Shown here: piece after piece, positions 63,421-64,000 of the stretch | How positions within the stretch are numbered: the first letter of the stretch is position 1 | Layout: the number at the start of each line of letters is the position of its first letter | Assembly (NCBI RefSeq): GCF_020169335.1 | Contig: NZ_JAIEZN010000001.1 | Location: forward strand, 2,097,805-2,161,804 | Length of the DNA stretch: 64,000 nt | Reading direction: 5' to 3' | DNA from: Devosia aquimaris | GTDB taxonomy: Bacteria; Pseudomonadota; Alphaproteobacteria; Rhizobiales; Devosiaceae | The notes under the pieces: generated by a model | Told to the model about the DNA's origin: nothing | What the model saw: the letters and a program-made list of their open reading frames with translations, nothing else | Database searches by the model: none | Position numbers and translations under genes: made by a program

Positions 63421-64000
63421 CCCGCGAGGACAAGCTTGCGCTGGCTGGCGACTATGTGCTGGGCCTGCTCGACGATGCAGAACGGCACGATTTTGAGCAA
63501 CAGGCCGCCACCGACACCGAACTGGCGGAGATGGCCCGCGACCTCGGCGAACGCATGATGGCGCTGGACGATACCGTGACCCCGGCTGCATATGATCCAG
63601 GCCTCTGGGCGCGTATCGAGCAGCGGCTCGGTGCGGTTTCGGCCCCCAATGTCACGACGCTGCGCCCCGCCCGCCGGACCATGGCGCCCGCACAGCGTTG
63701 GCTGGCGCTGGCAGCCAGTGTCGTTGTTGCGCTCGGACTGGGCTATGTCGCCGGGCAGATCCAGCGTCCGTCCGAGCAGCCCACCGTCGTGGCGGTGCTG
63801 CTCAACCAGACCGATTCTTCTCCGGCGGTGATCGTGGAGGCCTTTGCCGATGACAGCTTGCGACTGATGCCGCTCGAGGCGCTGGCCGCACCGGCTGGGC
63901 AGGTGCTGCAGGTCTGGACCTTGCCCGATGCACAGACTGGTCCGGTATCGCTGGGCACGCTGCAGGTGGCGCAGGATCTGCGCCTGACCGGGCCCGACCT
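63417..64000 (+). CDS. RskA-like membrane anti-sigma factor, truncated by window end
   Basis: About 194 residues are visible. An N-terminal sigma-binding helical part (MTREDKLALAGDYVLGLLDDAER, EMARDLGERMMALDD) is followed by a short Arg-rich stretch and one membrane helix (WLALAASVVVALGLGYVAG). A periplasmic domain then begins (VVAVLLNQTDSSPAVIVEA, LRLMPLEALAAPAGQVLQVWTLP), typical of RskA C-terminal domains. It would hold the ECF factor at the membrane until an envelope signal triggers proteolysis. The C-terminus lies outside the window. Confidence 0.9.
   Translation, partial: MTREDKLALAGDYVLGLLDDAERHDFEQQAATDTELAEMARDLGERMMALDDTVTPAAYDPGLWARIEQRLGAVSAPNVTTLRPARRTMAPAQRWLALAASVVVALGLGYVAGQIQRPSEQPTVVAVLLNQTDSSPAVIVEAFADDSLRLMPLEALAAPAGQVLQVWTLPDAQTGPVSLGTLQVAQDLRLTGPD

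Overview
The window is about 64 kb of GC-rich chromosome from an alphaproteobacterium. The gene set points to Hyphomicrobiales, most likely Devosia or a close relative; the genus is my inference. The grounds are a ClpS2-like adaptor, an lgt-midA-pgeF operon, carA beside a yqeY-type gene, dnaG-rpoD without rpsU, a YjbQ/TSUP pair, a Weimberg-type pentose gene pair and a perfect CtrA-type TTAA-N7-TTAAC box. Coding density is high and genes sit on both strands. I found no rRNA, tRNA, CRISPR array, prophage, integrase or insertion sequence, so this looks like ordinary core chromosome with accessory genes interspersed.

1-11 kb: the end of an HD-GYP phosphodiesterase, an MFS exporter, a MocR-type regulator, a rhodanese and a PLP aminotransferase whose promoter carries TTGTATC-type repeats also found at the start of the MocR gene. 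Then come an aldehyde dehydrogenase and a FAH-fold dehydratase that together fit the last two steps of the Weimberg pathway, a SIMPLE-domain secreted protein and a YjbQ/TauE pair. 11-18.6 kb: a large OmpA-like envelope protein with three C-X10-C modules on Ala/Pro/Glu linkers, two small conserved proteins, a luciferase-like flavin enzyme and a membrane PQQ dehydrogenase. 18.7-24.3 kb: a leftward run dnaG, rpoD, DUF2442, HlyU-like, a small protein and queF. 24.4-29.1 kb: accessory genes (GH5-like glycosidase, HdeD-like, MFS, diguanylate cyclase) lying between dnaG and yqeY-carA.

31-37.5 kb: two tandem YpfJ-type zinc peptidase paralogues, one with its HExxH lost; a Tat-exported 2',3'-cyclic nucleotidase followed by a secreted RNase T2, which together would strip RNA to nucleosides and phosphate behind a candidate Pho box; and ohrR/ohr with its operator between the promoter elements. 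37.5-46.5 kb: an ABC exporter pair, GNAT, ClpS, MotA/MotB and carB. 46.5-54 kb: a PhyH dioxygenase preceded by a 21-bp palindrome, a secreted unknown, threonine aldolase, a TPR-methyltransferase, a cold-shock gene with a structured leader, ybjN-proC, a phosphoesterase and a UbiK-like protein. 54-58 kb: lgt-midA-pgeF and prs.

58-64 kb holds the most interesting regulation. Three tandem DGPF/YCII genes lead into an ECF42-type sigma factor, with two matching promoter-like sites (GTCGAAA, then CGACATTG at identical spacing) ahead of the first and second DGPF genes. At the right edge a secreted DUF4394 protein is divergent from an ECF sigma/anti-sigma pair, and both transcription units have a TGCATCC-N16-(C/G)GTA site in mirror orientation. 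rplY and pth lie between the two sigma systems.
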